64,000 nt of DNA from Pirellulales bacterium (GTDB lineage: Bacteria > Planctomycetota > Planctomycetia > Pirellulales > S012-138), in NCBI GenBank assembly GCA_028066245.1, contig JALCBR010000004.1, forward strand, positions 60,833 to 124,832, read 5' to 3'. This document shows, in pieces, positions 54,548 to 63,964 of this stretch. Each line of letters opens with the position of its first letter. Within the stretch, counting starts at the first letter, position 1. The notes under the pieces were generated by a model that saw only the letters and a list, made by a program, of their open reading frames with translations, was not told where the DNA came from and did not search any database. A program made the position numbers and the translations under genes.

Positions 54548-55528
54548 TCACTCTGCCAAAGCTCGCATGTCTTCTGGCTGTGGGATTCCCCAACAGAACG
54601 GATCGTCATCTTGGAAAATCAATGTTGATTCGCCATTGACGAAAGCGCGGCCGCGGATGGTGGGCAGCACGCGGCCTGCATCTTGGTCTTCCCAGCGGAA
54701 GGAGCCCACAAAGCGGCTGCCGATGACGCTTTCTTGCACCCAATGTTCACCCTCGGCGAGCTTCCCGTCCGCGGCCAGGCACGCCAACTTGGCGCTTGTG
54801 CCAGTTCCGCACGGCGAGCGGTCGTACGCATATCCGGGACAGAGAACAAAGTTGCGCGAGTGGGCTTCAGGCTCTGAGGCATCATGGGAGGCGTCCGGCG
54901 ACGCGTACAGCTCAACGTGATCCACCAGTGGAAAGCCGGCCTCATTGACGGCCTGACGAATCCGCCGGGTGTACATCAGCAGCCGGTCCGTATTAGCCAG
55001 ATTGAGTTCTTGGTCATGCTCGTAAACGAGAAAGAACCAGTTCCCGCCCCAGGCGACATCGCCAACAATCCGGCCGATGCCAGGCACATCCACTTCCACG
55101 GCCTGGGCCTCTCTGTAGCTGGCGACATTTTCCACCGCCACAGAACCATCCGGCTCAAGCGTGACGGTGACAATCCCCACCGGCGTCTCCAGCCGATGTT
55201 CGCCAAGGCTAATCCGCTCCAGATGAGCGAGCGTTGCGAACAGACCGATCGTCCCGTGCCCGCACATGCCCAGATAACTCACGTCATTAAAGAAAATAAT
55301 GCCTGCGGCACACGACGCATCAACTGGCTCGGTCAGCAAACCGCCGACGAGCACTTCCGACCCTCGCGGTTCATGAATCACACCACAACGATAGTGATCG
55401 AACTCGTTGCGGAACCGTTCGACGCGTTCACTCAACGGCCCGGTGCCCAAATCCGGTCCACCCGAGATGATAATCCGAGTTGGCTCTCCGCCGGTATGGG
55501 AATCGATCACCTGCACACGCCGCGTCAT
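54548..55528 (-). CDS. 4-hydroxyproline 2-epimerase (proline racemase family)
   Basis: 326 residues from ATG 55528 (the frame extends 14 codons upstream). The proline racemase family epimerises or dehydrates proline and hydroxyproline. Both active-site cysteines are present: MCGHGTIG (C89) and SPCGTGTSA (C240). Two cysteines are the pattern of hydroxyproline epimerase/proline racemase, whereas trans-3-hydroxyproline dehydratase has Cys/Thr. The substrate-loop DSHTGGEPTR and FVLCPGYAYDRS also fit. It ends a three-gene operon with the S9-DUF885 and DapA-family genes, 14 bp after the former. trans-4-hydroxy-L-proline is the likely substrate. Confidence 0.9.
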   Translation of the reverse strand: MTRRVQVIDSHTGGEPTRIIISGGPDLGTGPLSERVERFRNEFDHYRCGVIHEPRGSEVLVGGLLTEPVDASCAAGIIFFNDVSYLGMCGHGTIGLFATLAHLERISLGEHRLETPVGIVTVTLEPDGSVAVENVASYREAQAVEVDVPGIGRIVGDVAWGGNWFFLVYEHDQELNLANTDRLLMYTRRIRQAVNEAGFPLVDHVELYASPDASHDASEPEAHSRNFVLCPGYAYDRSPCGTGTSAKLACLAADGKLAEGEHWVQESVIGSRFVGSFRWEDQDAGRVLPTIRGRAFVNGESTLIFQDDDPFCWGIPQPEDMRALAE

Positions 55529-55542
55529 GAGTTTGTCATCCG

Positions 55543-58500
55543 TTATGGTTTGAGAGGATGAAACCGCCACGTCGTTTGGTAGTCGCGAGAAAGCGGAATC
55601 TCCGTCAAACTCGCGCGGACCATGTCGATAGGCATAATACTGTTGGTCAAGATGGCGTCATGAAACGCCTTCTCTGGCATCTTACCGGAATCAACCAACT
55701 CTTTCCTCAACTCACGGAGTTGAATTCCGCCTAGCAGGTACGCAGCTTGGTAAAGTGGGCCGTAGCCGCCACCAAAGGATCTTCGCACCTCGGCCGTGGA
55801 ATTGTTCCGTTCAAAGCCCACGTTCTGCACCAGGAAGTCAATGCACTGTTGCGGGCGCATCAGTCCCATGTGATAGCTCAAGGAGAAAATGATCCGCGCG
55901 CAACGGTGAGAACGCCAAACGAGCATGCCAATCTTCTCCTCTGGCGTCCGAGGGAATCCGCGCTCGTAGAGAATCAGTTCCCAATAAAGTGCCCAACCTT
56001 CGACGAAGAACGGTGTATCGAACATCTTACGATACGGGTGGTAGCGCCGGCTCATGAACGATTGCAAATGGTGTCCTGGGATCAGTTCATGTTGCACCGT
56101 CGCTCTGGCAAAAGGGATATTGTTGCCACGCATACTTTGCAGCTTGTCATCGTGCTTCATTCCATCTGTGGGATACGAGACGATGATCGTCTCGCCGCCC
56201 AGGAAGAACGGGCTGACCAACTGCCGCGCAGGAGACATCATCTCCATCCGCCAAGTTTCCGCAGCGACTGCCGGCACAGTGACCAGATCGTGCTCGCGGA
56301 GATAATCGATTGCTTCCCAGGCGAGATCGCGAATCATTCCCGGCTGCTCGCCCGGGGTGACGTGCATGTGTTTCACGTGCTCCACAGCGCGATGCCAATC
56401 ATCGCCGTAGCCGAGTTCCTGGGAAGCGGCCCGCAGTTCATTGTGGCACAGTTCGAGTTCGGCATAGGCAATCTCAATCAGCTCTTCTGGCGAGTAGGCA
56501 ATCATTTCTGCTCGCAACTCGCGTTCCAACGCGGCTTTTCCGATCGGCCGGCCAACAATCCCATCCGGATCATCTGCGCCGGCCATACGGGAACGCTTCT
56601 GCCAGAGCTCCGCATAGCCTGCCAACGCCGCGTGAACTTCATCATAGGTTGACGTTATCTCACTGGACGGTTCTGAGTCCCTGCTGTTGCGAGCTCGGCG
56701 CCAACTACCCATGGCTCGCTGCAAATTCTCAACCGAACGCACAACTTGCGTGGTCACGGACGCATCCAACGCACCGTCAGTCCCCATAGGAACGTTGAGC
56801 GCCGCTTGTGCTGCCGTGGTCGTTTCTGGAATGACGGCGCGCAACCGAGCAAAGATCTCCAGGGCCGTTTCATCGTCAGCAATCGTCGGTGATTGATCTG
56901 CTTGCTGATCCGCTTCCCCACCGCGTTGACGGTCGCCGCGCTCACGTCGTCTCCTGTTTCGCCGCGGCACAAGCTGCGTGGCCGCGTTGTCAAAGGGCGT
57001 GAACGCCGCAACCGTCTCGCGAATTCTGGCGGCATCTTCTATCGTTCGCAGATCATTTTTTAGTGAATTGGCAAGCAGCAGGTAATCGATCTTTCCATCC
57101 CGGCTCAATGCTTCAAAATCCAATTCCTCCAAGCCGGCCAACCAGCGGCGGAGTCGTTCGCCACGATCTTGTTGTGCCGTTGCCCCCTCACCTCGAGGAC
57201 TGCCCCGGTTGAGTCCGCCGCGCCCGCGACGCTGTGAAGATCGATACTGCTCGATGACCCCTTGCATCTCACTTCGCGGCTGGTCGATGATTGCCTGCAA
57301 ATTGGGGACAGTCGTTTCCGCAATGGCGGGTAAGGAGCTCGCCGGAGGCGGATTCCCAGCGAATGCCGGTATCAAGTTCACATCAAACACAGCCGCTTCC
57401 AGAGGGGCCGCACGCAACACATCCGCGTACGCCTGGAGTTCGTTCTTGAGTTCCTCATAGGGCTTGCGGACCCACCACGTGAACATTGGATCATAAGCGT
57501 TGTAGAAATCGTGCCAGAAGGCGAGCGATGCGGTGAGTTGCTTAACGGCATCCGCCGCTTGCGCGCCCCGTTCACCGGCTGCTTCCTCCGCAGCTTCGTC
57601 CACTGTGTCAAGCGTCGCGACGTACTCAATGTGCGTTCGTAGTTTGCGGACGTGCTGCGTCACTTGGTTTAACAAGCCAGCGGATGCGCGGGCGTCCACG
57701 GCTTCCTTCCGCTGCCTCGCTTCGGCCAAGCTGACGATGGCTGGGGCGAAGTTGACCAGCGGTGACACGGTCGCAGCTCGGGCCGCTTCGTCGCTCAACT
57801 GTGTGAGCTTGTCTTGAATTCGCACGTTAAGAGCCTCAAGATCCTCAAGCGCTTCCTCGGAGAGTTTGCTCTGATCAAGTTCTTTCAGCGCGGCCAGCCA
57901 TTCACCATAGAACTGTTCCATCCGCTGCCGCCGTAATGGCGACATCTTGACCGAATAGAACCGTTCCAAGTTGCCACGGTCTGCTTCAAACCGTTCGGCG
58001 ACCGCCCGCACCTCGCTCCCAGCGTTGAAAAACGCAGTCAGGTCAAGAGTCTCAGGCTTGTCTGTTTGAGTTTCCGCCTCCTGGTTTTTCCTATCGGTTT
58101 GAGTTTGGGCATCAGTGTTCTGCATCGCTCCGGTTTGCTGCGGCGTTGTTAGCGAGACAGGCTGCAATCTACCGCGGCGACGTCGCGCACCTTGGTTGGA
58201 CTGCTCATCTGCGGGAGCGTTGCGATTAGGTGGGTCAATGCCTTGCAAATACCGGACGAAGAAATCCTCCAGTCGCCGCGTTCCATAACGCCCTCCGCTG
58301 GTGTGTCCGCCGCCAGGGATCACCAGCAGGTCAAAATCCTTGTTGGCTTTGATCAGCGCATCGACCAGCCGTAATGTTGATTCCGGCGGAACGTTGGTGT
58401 CCATCTCGCCCACGATCAACATCAAGTGCCCAACGAGTTTGCCGGCGTTGTCAATATTGGAGCTTTCCGCATAGTGAGGGCCCACGGGGTAGCCCATCCA

Positions 58501-60831
58501 TTGCTCATTCCATGAAGCCTTGTCCATGCGGTTGTCATGGCATCCGCAGGCGGAGACGGCTGCCTTGTAGAACTCTGGATGAAAGAGGAGCGCGCCGGTG
58601 GAATTTTGCCCGCCAGCGGACGTTCCGTAGATGCCAACACGGCTTGCGTCCATATAGGGGTATTTTTCCGCAGCCGACTTGATCCACAGAATCCGATCCG
58701 GAAAACCGGCGTCCTTGAGGTTGTGCCAGCAGACATCGTGAAAGGCCTTTGAGCGATGGGCCGTTCCCATTCCGTCAATCTGGACAACGATGAACCCCAA
58801 ACGCGTGAGGTTTGTGAACTGTGCGGAAGCGCGGAACGCTTTGGGGACATGAAAGTCGTGCGGTCCCGCGTAAATGTATTCAATAATGGGATAGGACTTC
58901 TGAGGATCGAAATCGCTAGGGCGATGAATCAATCCCCAGATATCGGTTTCGCCATCTCGTCCCTTGGCTGAGAACACCTCAGGCGGTCGCCAGCCTCTCT
59001 CCTCAAGCTGAGATACGTCAGCCGATTCCAGTTGCAAGATCAACTCCCCGTCCTCCTCGCGGCGCAATTCGTGAACCGGCGGAAGGTCTGCACGGGAATA
59101 TGTATCGACGAGATATTTGCGTCCTGGTGAATAAGAGATTGAGTGCGTACCGTCCCCATCGGTCAGTGCCGTCAGCCCGGTACCATCGAAGTTGATGCGA
59201 TAGTAATGAATCAGGTACGGGTCCTGATCCGCGTGCGTTCCGCTGGCACGAAACCAGATTTGCCGTTTCTCGTCATCGACACGATCAACTCCACGGACGA
59301 CCCAATCGCCTTGCGTGATCTGGTTCTTGAGTTCGCCAGTCTCCGCGTCATACAGATACAGATGACGCCAACCATCTTGCTCGGACGAGTAGATGACTTC
59401 ATTTGATTCGTCGAGATGGCGGACGTGTGGCCAGCCACCGATATGCGTCCAAATGAAAGTCTCCGTCTGATCATCGATGATATTCTGTGCTTCACCCGTC
59501 GCGGCATCAACCCGGACAACGCGGAATCGTTGATGTCCGCGGTCAATCTGCTGATAAGTGAAGCTGCGACCATCTTCGCTCCATCGCGGACGAGGGCGTT
59601 TAAAATCAACCCGGTCAACATCCGGTTTGATTTGCTCGCCATCTTCGACGGCAAACAGGTTCAACTCATAGGCGCTAAACTTGTCACCGGGCAGTGCATA
59701 GCCGCGGCTGTGCAACTTGGCGCGCCCTCCACCTCTGGGTGAGGACTCCACGAAGTGCACCTGCAGGCGTTCGCCAGGCTCAACGCGGTAGGCGACCAGC
59801 GTTTTGGAATCCGGCGACCACGAGAGCGTTCCGTAGGCGTTCCCGTCAACTCCGTCAGTGCTGAGCTTAACCTCCTCTGGCTGATTGTTGGAGTCGGCGT
59901 CATTGTCTCTGTCACCATCTCCCTGCCGTTCGTTCTTGCGCACGTAGACATTGTTGTCGCGGACAAAGGCCGTCCATTTTCCATCGGGCGAACGTTCCCC
60001 TTGCCTTCGCCCACGACCCTGCCGTTGAGGAAACGCAGTTCGCGCCTCGGTATCAAGATGCGGCGCGCTGAAGAGAGAGTCCGGTTCGGCAAATTCCCCA
60101 TAGAACCCGTCGGGCCAGGCGGATTCCAGTCGCGCAAGTTCATCCGCGTCTGAAGCTGCGGCAAACGAACCTTGCCCTTGACCGTCTCGTCCTCCGCGGC
60201 CACGTCTGCCACCGTCGTCGCCATCTTTCGGAATATCACCGATTCGCTTGCATTCGTAGCTCGCCAGGTGGCATTCCCAGATGCCGCCCTCAAGTTGAAC
60301 GCGGACACTTTTTTCATCGCGCGTGAATTCGATTTCGTCAAACGGTAGCTGTTGTGCATCGAGCGCCTGTTCTTTCTCCAACGCTTGGGTGAGCGCCGCG
60401 GCCAGCTTGGCGTGATCGAACGCCGGTCCCCGCTGTGCCGCCTTGGCATCCACGAGGATGAACTCCTTCTTGCCTCCGGCCAGATCATTGCGATACCAAA
60501 ATTTCTCGCCTTCACTGAACCAATGGGGTTCAATCCGCAGCTTGTACACACCGTCTGACTGCCGGCGGCGTCGGCGCTGCTGGGGGGAGCGTTGCTCGGA
60601 AACCGGATCGATCGCCGCTGGCGAATGTTCGTCGATGGTTTCCGCCATCTGGGACGCGGGACACAGTTGACACTCGCGATGAGATTGCAGGACGCGTCGT
60701 TCCGTTTTGTTTTGACGAGAAGTCTGCTCCGCGGTCACCAATCCGCTCACGCCCACCGCCACAACGGCCATCAATATCACGCCAACGCCGGCCAGCCGTA
60801 GTCCGGCTGCTCGAAGGATCTTCCGCGACAT
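55543..60831 (-). CDS. Fusion peptidase: S9 prolyl oligopeptidase (DPP-IV-like) plus DUF885 module
   Basis: 1762 residues from ATG 60831, with GAGGAAATCC upstream, starting with a hydrophobic export signal (LRLAGVGVILMAVVAVGVSG). From about 290 to 620 is a DPP-IV-type beta-propeller (GKWTAFVRDNNVYVRKNE, LSWSPDSKTLVAYRV). The S9 catalytic domain follows (about 640-870): Ser in YGTSAGGQN (about 737), Asp in GEMDTNVPPES (about 808), His in GGGHTSGG (about 842). After a linker, residues about 985-1750 form a DUF885 module with the metal-type motif QHELIPGHHLQ (about 1578) and EGWALYWEL. Both halves look intact, so it may be a bifunctional extracytoplasmic peptidase. Operon: lyase-fusion-epimerase. 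Confidence 0.9.
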   Translation of the reverse strand: MSRKILRAAGLRLAGVGVILMAVVAVGVSGLVTAEQTSRQNKTERRVLQSHRECQLCPASQMAETIDEHSPAAIDPVSEQRSPQQRRRRRQSDGVYKLRIEPHWFSEGEKFWYRNDLAGGKKEFILVDAKAAQRGPAFDHAKLAAALTQALEKEQALDAQQLPFDEIEFTRDEKSVRVQLEGGIWECHLASYECKRIGDIPKDGDDGGRRGRGGRDGQGQGSFAAASDADELARLESAWPDGFYGEFAEPDSLFSAPHLDTEARTAFPQRQGRGRRQGERSPDGKWTAFVRDNNVYVRKNERQGDGDRDNDADSNNQPEEVKLSTDGVDGNAYGTLSWSPDSKTLVAYRVEPGERLQVHFVESSPRGGGRAKLHSRGYALPGDKFSAYELNLFAVEDGEQIKPDVDRVDFKRPRPRWSEDGRSFTYQQIDRGHQRFRVVRVDAATGEAQNIIDDQTETFIWTHIGGWPHVRHLDESNEVIYSSEQDGWRHLYLYDAETGELKNQITQGDWVVRGVDRVDDEKRQIWFRASGTHADQDPYLIHYYRINFDGTGLTALTDGDGTHSISYSPGRKYLVDTYSRADLPPVHELRREEDGELILQLESADVSQLEERGWRPPEVFSAKGRDGETDIWGLIHRPSDFDPQKSYPIIEYIYAGPHDFHVPKAFRASAQFTNLTRLGFIVVQIDGMGTAHRSKAFHDVCWHNLKDAGFPDRILWIKSAAEKYPYMDASRVGIYGTSAGGQNSTGALLFHPEFYKAAVSACGCHDNRMDKASWNEQWMGYPVGPHYAESSNIDNAGKLVGHLMLIVGEMDTNVPPESTLRLVDALIKANKDFDLLVIPGGGHTSGGRYGTRRLEDFFVRYLQGIDPPNRNAPADEQSNQGARRRRGRLQPVSLTTPQQTGAMQNTDAQTQTDRKNQEAETQTDKPETLDLTAFFNAGSEVRAVAERFEADRGNLERFYSVKMSPLRRQRMEQFYGEWLAALKELDQSKLSEEALEDLEALNVRIQDKLTQLSDEAARAATVSPLVNFAPAIVSLAEARQRKEAVDARASAGLLNQVTQHVRKLRTHIEYVATLDTVDEAAEEAAGERGAQAADAVKQLTASLAFWHDFYNAYDPMFTWWVRKPYEELKNELQAYADVLRAAPLEAAVFDVNLIPAFAGNPPPASSLPAIAETTVPNLQAIIDQPRSEMQGVIEQYRSSQRRGRGGLNRGSPRGEGATAQQDRGERLRRWLAGLEELDFEALSRDGKIDYLLLANSLKNDLRTIEDAARIRETVAAFTPFDNAATQLVPRRNRRRRERGDRQRGGEADQQADQSPTIADDETALEIFARLRAVIPETTTAAQAALNVPMGTDGALDASVTTQVVRSVENLQRAMGSWRRARNSRDSEPSSEITSTYDEVHAALAGYAELWQKRSRMAGADDPDGIVGRPIGKAALERELRAEMIAYSPEELIEIAYAELELCHNELRAASQELGYGDDWHRAVEHVKHMHVTPGEQPGMIRDLAWEAIDYLREHDLVTVPAVAAETWRMEMMSPARQLVSPFFLGGETIIVSYPTDGMKHDDKLQSMRGNNIPFARATVQHELIPGHHLQSFMSRRYHPYRKMFDTPFFVEGWALYWELILYERGFPRTPEEKIGMLVWRSHRCARIIFSLSYHMGLMRPQQCIDFLVQNVGFERNNSTAEVRRSFGGGYGPLYQAAYLLGGIQLRELRKELVDSGKMPEKAFHDAILTNSIMPIDMVRASLTEIPLSRDYQTTWRFHPLKP

Positions 60832-61034
60832 GGATTTCCTCTTTGCTGAACTGAGTATCAGGGAGAGTAAAAGGCACCGCTGGCGGAGACGGTGTTCCGA
60901 TTCATGGAACCGACGAGCAGGACATCGACGCATCCCAAGACATCCGTGCGCTTAACTGTCAAATGCGCTGGCAACCACGCTGGCGCAAAGATTCTTAAAG
61001 CAACTGACTTTGTGACGTATCGCGCTCAGACACA

Positions 61035-61949
61035 CTAAACCTTGGCCAGTTGCGGCAAAGTGGGCCGAGTCTCCAACGCGTCACGAATGATCTTGGTTAC
61101 TCGTTCGCGCTCCTCGCCCACCAAGGTCAGCCGAGGCGGACGCGTCAATTCCGAGCCGAGACCGCATTCGGCGACGGCCAACTTAATGTACTGAACCAGT
61201 TTGACATCTGTGTCCAGATGCAACAGCGGCGTATACCAGCGATAGATCGATCGAGCTTCCTCCCATTGCCCGCTCGTCGCGAGATGCCACAACGCAGCAT
61301 TCTCTGCGGGGAACGCATTCACCAACCCCGAAACCCAACCGACAGCGCCGAGCAGAACGCTTTCCAACGCGAGGTCATCCACGCCACAGAAGATGTCATA
61401 GCGATCACCGCAGACGTTCTTGATATCCGTGACCCGGCGAACGTCTTCTGACGATTCTTTGATGGTGGTCAGCTTGGGTTCATCGCCCAAGTCCCGGAAC
61501 ATCTCCGGCGAAATGTCCACACCATAGGAGACCGGGTTGTTGTAGACCATGATTGGCAGATCGCTGGCTCCGGCAACTTCCCGGAAGTGAGCGATGGTTT
61601 CCCGCGGATCTGACTTGTAGACCATGGCCGGCAACACCATCAGCCCATCCACGCCGCAGTCTTGTGCGTCCGCAGCAAAGCGACAGGCTAATTGCGTGGT
61701 GTATTCTGCCACGCCGGAAAGCACAGGCACACGTCCACCAACATGTTCAACGGTCGCCTTCAATACTTCTAACTTTTCCGCGTACTCCAGCGAGCAATTC
61801 TCACCGACTGTGCCCAGCATGATCAGCCCATGAATGCCGGCATCGAGCATGGCATCGATGTGCTTGAGTGTGGACTCAAGATCGAGGGAGCAGTCAGCAT
61901 GAAAGTGCGTGATGGCGGCGGGGTAAACGCCGTGCCAGTTGGAGCTCAT
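61035..61949 (-). CDS. DapA-family aldolase/lyase (candidate hydroxyproline-pathway deaminase)
   Basis: 304 residues from ATG 61949 (AGGA upstream). A TIM-barrel DHDPS/NAL-family enzyme: GTVGENCSLEYAEK, the catalytic Tyr in MVYNNPVSYG and Schiff-base Lys in TTIKESSEDVRR. In known L-hydroxyproline catabolism a DapA homologue (LhpC) deaminates pyrroline-4-hydroxy-2-carboxylate to alpha-ketoglutarate semialdehyde. The genetic link with a two-Cys epimerase makes this the favoured reading, but other aldolase roles remain possible. First gene of the operon. Confidence 0.85.
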   Translation of the reverse strand: MSSNWHGVYPAAITHFHADCSLDLESTLKHIDAMLDAGIHGLIMLGTVGENCSLEYAEKLEVLKATVEHVGGRVPVLSGVAEYTTQLACRFAADAQDCGVDGLMVLPAMVYKSDPRETIAHFREVAGASDLPIMVYNNPVSYGVDISPEMFRDLGDEPKLTTIKESSEDVRRVTDIKNVCGDRYDIFCGVDDLALESVLLGAVGWVSGLVNAFPAENAALWHLATSGQWEEARSIYRWYTPLLHLDTDVKLVQYIKLAVAECGLGSELTRPPRLTLVGEERERVTKIIRDALETRPTLPQLAKV

Positions 61950-62084
61950 CTGTCTTTTCCTGTGGGTATCGGGCAATGTCGGAAGGCGGTCGGAAGATGT
62001 CCGGACGCAATCAGGAGACTGCATGACGCAGAGCGAGATGCACCTGCGCACCGTCTCTGCTGGTCTTTCTGAGCATCATTGTTT

Positions 62085-62113
62085 TTGACATTGTGCGCAA
62101 TGTCAATTATCTT
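62085..62113. promoter_or_regulatory. Palindromic operator overlapping divergent promoters
   Basis: TTGACATTG-TGCG-CAATGTCAA (62085-62106): perfect 9-bp arms. On the plus strand the first TTGACA (62085-62090) is followed after 17 bases by TATCTT (62108-62113), a good sigma-70-type promoter for the regulator. On the minus strand the mirrored TTGACA is followed after 17 bases by AACAAT (62083-62078) for the lyase operon. A regulator bound here would cover both. Confidence 0.65.
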
Positions 62114-62157
62114 TTCGAGAGTTGCCCGCGTTTTTTTTGCCGCAGTCATTGCCACCA

Positions 62158-63153
62158 ATGAACATCACCGAGTTCATCAAAGCTGATCTCAAGACTCGCA
62201 TCGTCTCTGGCAGGTTCCTCCCGGCAAAACTCACGCTTACGGCGCTTTCCGAACATTATTCGGTTAGTGCGACACCGGTTCGCCGTGCTGTGAGTGAGTT
62301 GATCGCGGAGCGATATCTGCAAAAACGCTCTAACGGCCGGCTAGTCTTTGATGAACGCTGGAGAGGTCCGGGAAACTGGGAGATTTCAGCCAAATCCGGT
62401 TTGGCATCAGACGAAACGGCCCCTGATTCAGCAAATCGCGTCCCGCCTGCGTCCGGCGCTCTCCCTGCACCGTCCGAATCCGTTCCAGCCGCTTCTGGCG
62501 TGCTTCCGGCAAAGTCCGAGCAAGCGGAAGCCATCACGGCGGAGATCATTCGTCGCAGCCTGTCGGGAGCAACCGGCTTTTTGCGAGAGGAGGCCGCCAG
62601 CGAGGAACACGGAGTGGGCCGTAGCGTGATTCGCGCCATCTTCAGCACACTGGCCGGTCGAGGTCTGATCGAGCACGTCCCACGCCGCGGCTGGCGGATT
62701 CGTCCCTACAGAGAAGCGGACATGCTTCAATATCTGGATGTCCGCGAATCGCTCGAACTCAAGGCACTCGACCTCGCCTGGCCGCGGTTGGAACGTGACC
62801 GCATCGCGGTGTTCCTGGCAGGCAACTCGCCCAACAAGGACGGTCGTCAGCAAATTGACAATCGCCTGCACCAGTATTGGATTGAGCGTTCCAGCAACCG
62901 CTACATCATCGATTTCTTCGCCGGGCACGGTGGTTATTACGACGCATTATTCGATCGCGCCGCGATCCCAACCAACGTCATTGCTCAGGCGGCCGCCGAA
63001 CATCGCGACATCTTGCAAGCGATCCTCTCCAACGACCGCCGTCAAGCCAGGGAATCCCTCACTCGCCACATCCAGGGCCAACGGCCCAAGGTCAGTCGAA
63101 TGTATGAAGACCTGCAGGCGGGATGCCAGCCAACGGTGTTGGATAAACTGTGA
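62158..63153 (+). CDS. GntR-like regulator with two winged-helix domains and FCD ligand domain
   Basis: 331 residues from ATG 62158. wHTH-1 (1-64) has KADLKTRIVSGRFLPAKLTL, then SEHYSVSATPVRRAVSELIAERYL. A Pro/Ala/Ser linker (66-122) contains two near repeats (VPPASGALPAPSES and VPAASGVLPAKSEQ). wHTH-2 (123-183) reads AITAEIIRRSLSGATGFLREEAASEEHGVG and FSTLAGRGLIEHVPRRGWRI. A helical FCD-type effector domain follows (from about 188: ADMLQYLDVRESLELKALDLA). Standard GntR/FadR proteins have only one wHTH. It is divergent from the hydroxyproline-type operon and faces its operator, so it is the likely regulator. Confidence 0.85.
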   Translation: MNITEFIKADLKTRIVSGRFLPAKLTLTALSEHYSVSATPVRRAVSELIAERYLQKRSNGRLVFDERWRGPGNWEISAKSGLASDETAPDSANRVPPASGALPAPSESVPAASGVLPAKSEQAEAITAEIIRRSLSGATGFLREEAASEEHGVGRSVIRAIFSTLAGRGLIEHVPRRGWRIRPYREADMLQYLDVRESLELKALDLAWPRLERDRIAVFLAGNSPNKDGRQQIDNRLHQYWIERSSNRYIIDFFAGHGGYYDALFDRAAIPTNVIAQAAAEHRDILQAILSNDRRQARESLTRHIQGQRPKVSRMYEDLQAGCQPTVLDKL

Positions 63154-63700
63154 TGCCTTGCTGTTAGGCTAATGTGGCAGTTTTTCTGCTTGAGGTGGGT
63201 ACAAGTCAAAAAGGGGAATCCTTATGAGGATGAATGACATGTCAGTGGAGCACAATAGAGGCCTATTGACGACTGCCCGGAACGTGAACCTGCTCTCGTG
63301 TTAGCAAATTCCGTAAAACGCGGCATTTCCGAATTTGTTGTCAGGTCCAACGACAGGGCAGTCCTCAATAAATAGCTCCACACCGTGACTGGTGTGCTTT
63401 TTGAAATGACAGAGTTAGAGGCTGCTATGAAACTGGGTAATTGGGCCAACTGGTCATCGTTTTTAGGGCGAAATCACCGCTGGCACTGTTCCTGGTAGGG
63501 TTTTGAACCTGCCTTTACGATTGACCATCCGGCTGAAGGGTTGAACCTCGTGCTCCACAACTCAAGCGCAGTCATTATCGGCATTTACGAACACGCATGT
63601 TTTTACGAGAGCACTGTTCGGAGGAAGAGTTGTTTTAGTTCAAAGGTTAGAACACCGCTCTTGCGAACACTCACAAGGAGAATCGGAGGCCCCGAGAACG
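63154..63700. other. 547 bp intergenic region
   Basis: No gene is supported between the GntR-like gene and the small membrane protein. Base composition is more A+T-rich than the window average; open frames lack start signals. Confidence 0.4.
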
Positions 63701-63964
63701 ATGTCAAACTTCAGTACCAACAATTTCACTCTTCCTCAATTCCTTTGGTATGTCATTACAGGAGTCAATTCTATTGCGATAGGCGTTGTCTTTCTATTGT
63801 GTGCGGGAGCTTTCGCCAGCACAGAGTGGTCTAACGGCGCTGCCTTGTTCGCACTTGCGATTCCTGCAGGGTACGGAATGGATTCTCTCCGGCTCTATCG
63901 AGTTTCCTGGAGACAAACAAAGAGGTCAAAGTCATTCTTTAGTGACTTATTGCTTCATGCATAA
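63701..63964 (+). CDS. Small two-span membrane protein
   Basis: 87 residues. ATG 63701 follows GGAGG, with a long 12-base spacing. Two hydrophobic segments (VITGVNSIAIGVVFLLCAGAF and AALFALAIPAGYGMDSL) and a basic tail (RVSWRQTKRSKSF) make a plausible small inner-membrane protein. No family recognised. Confidence 0.6.
   Translation: MSNFSTNNFTLPQFLWYVITGVNSIAIGVVFLLCAGAFASTEWSNGAALFALAIPAGYGMDSLRLYRVSWRQTKRSKSFFSDLLLHA

Noticed and set aside
54548..55528. trans-3-hydroxyproline dehydratase as alternative for the racemase-family gene
   Set aside because: Dehydratases replace an active-site Cys by Thr; both cysteines are retained here.
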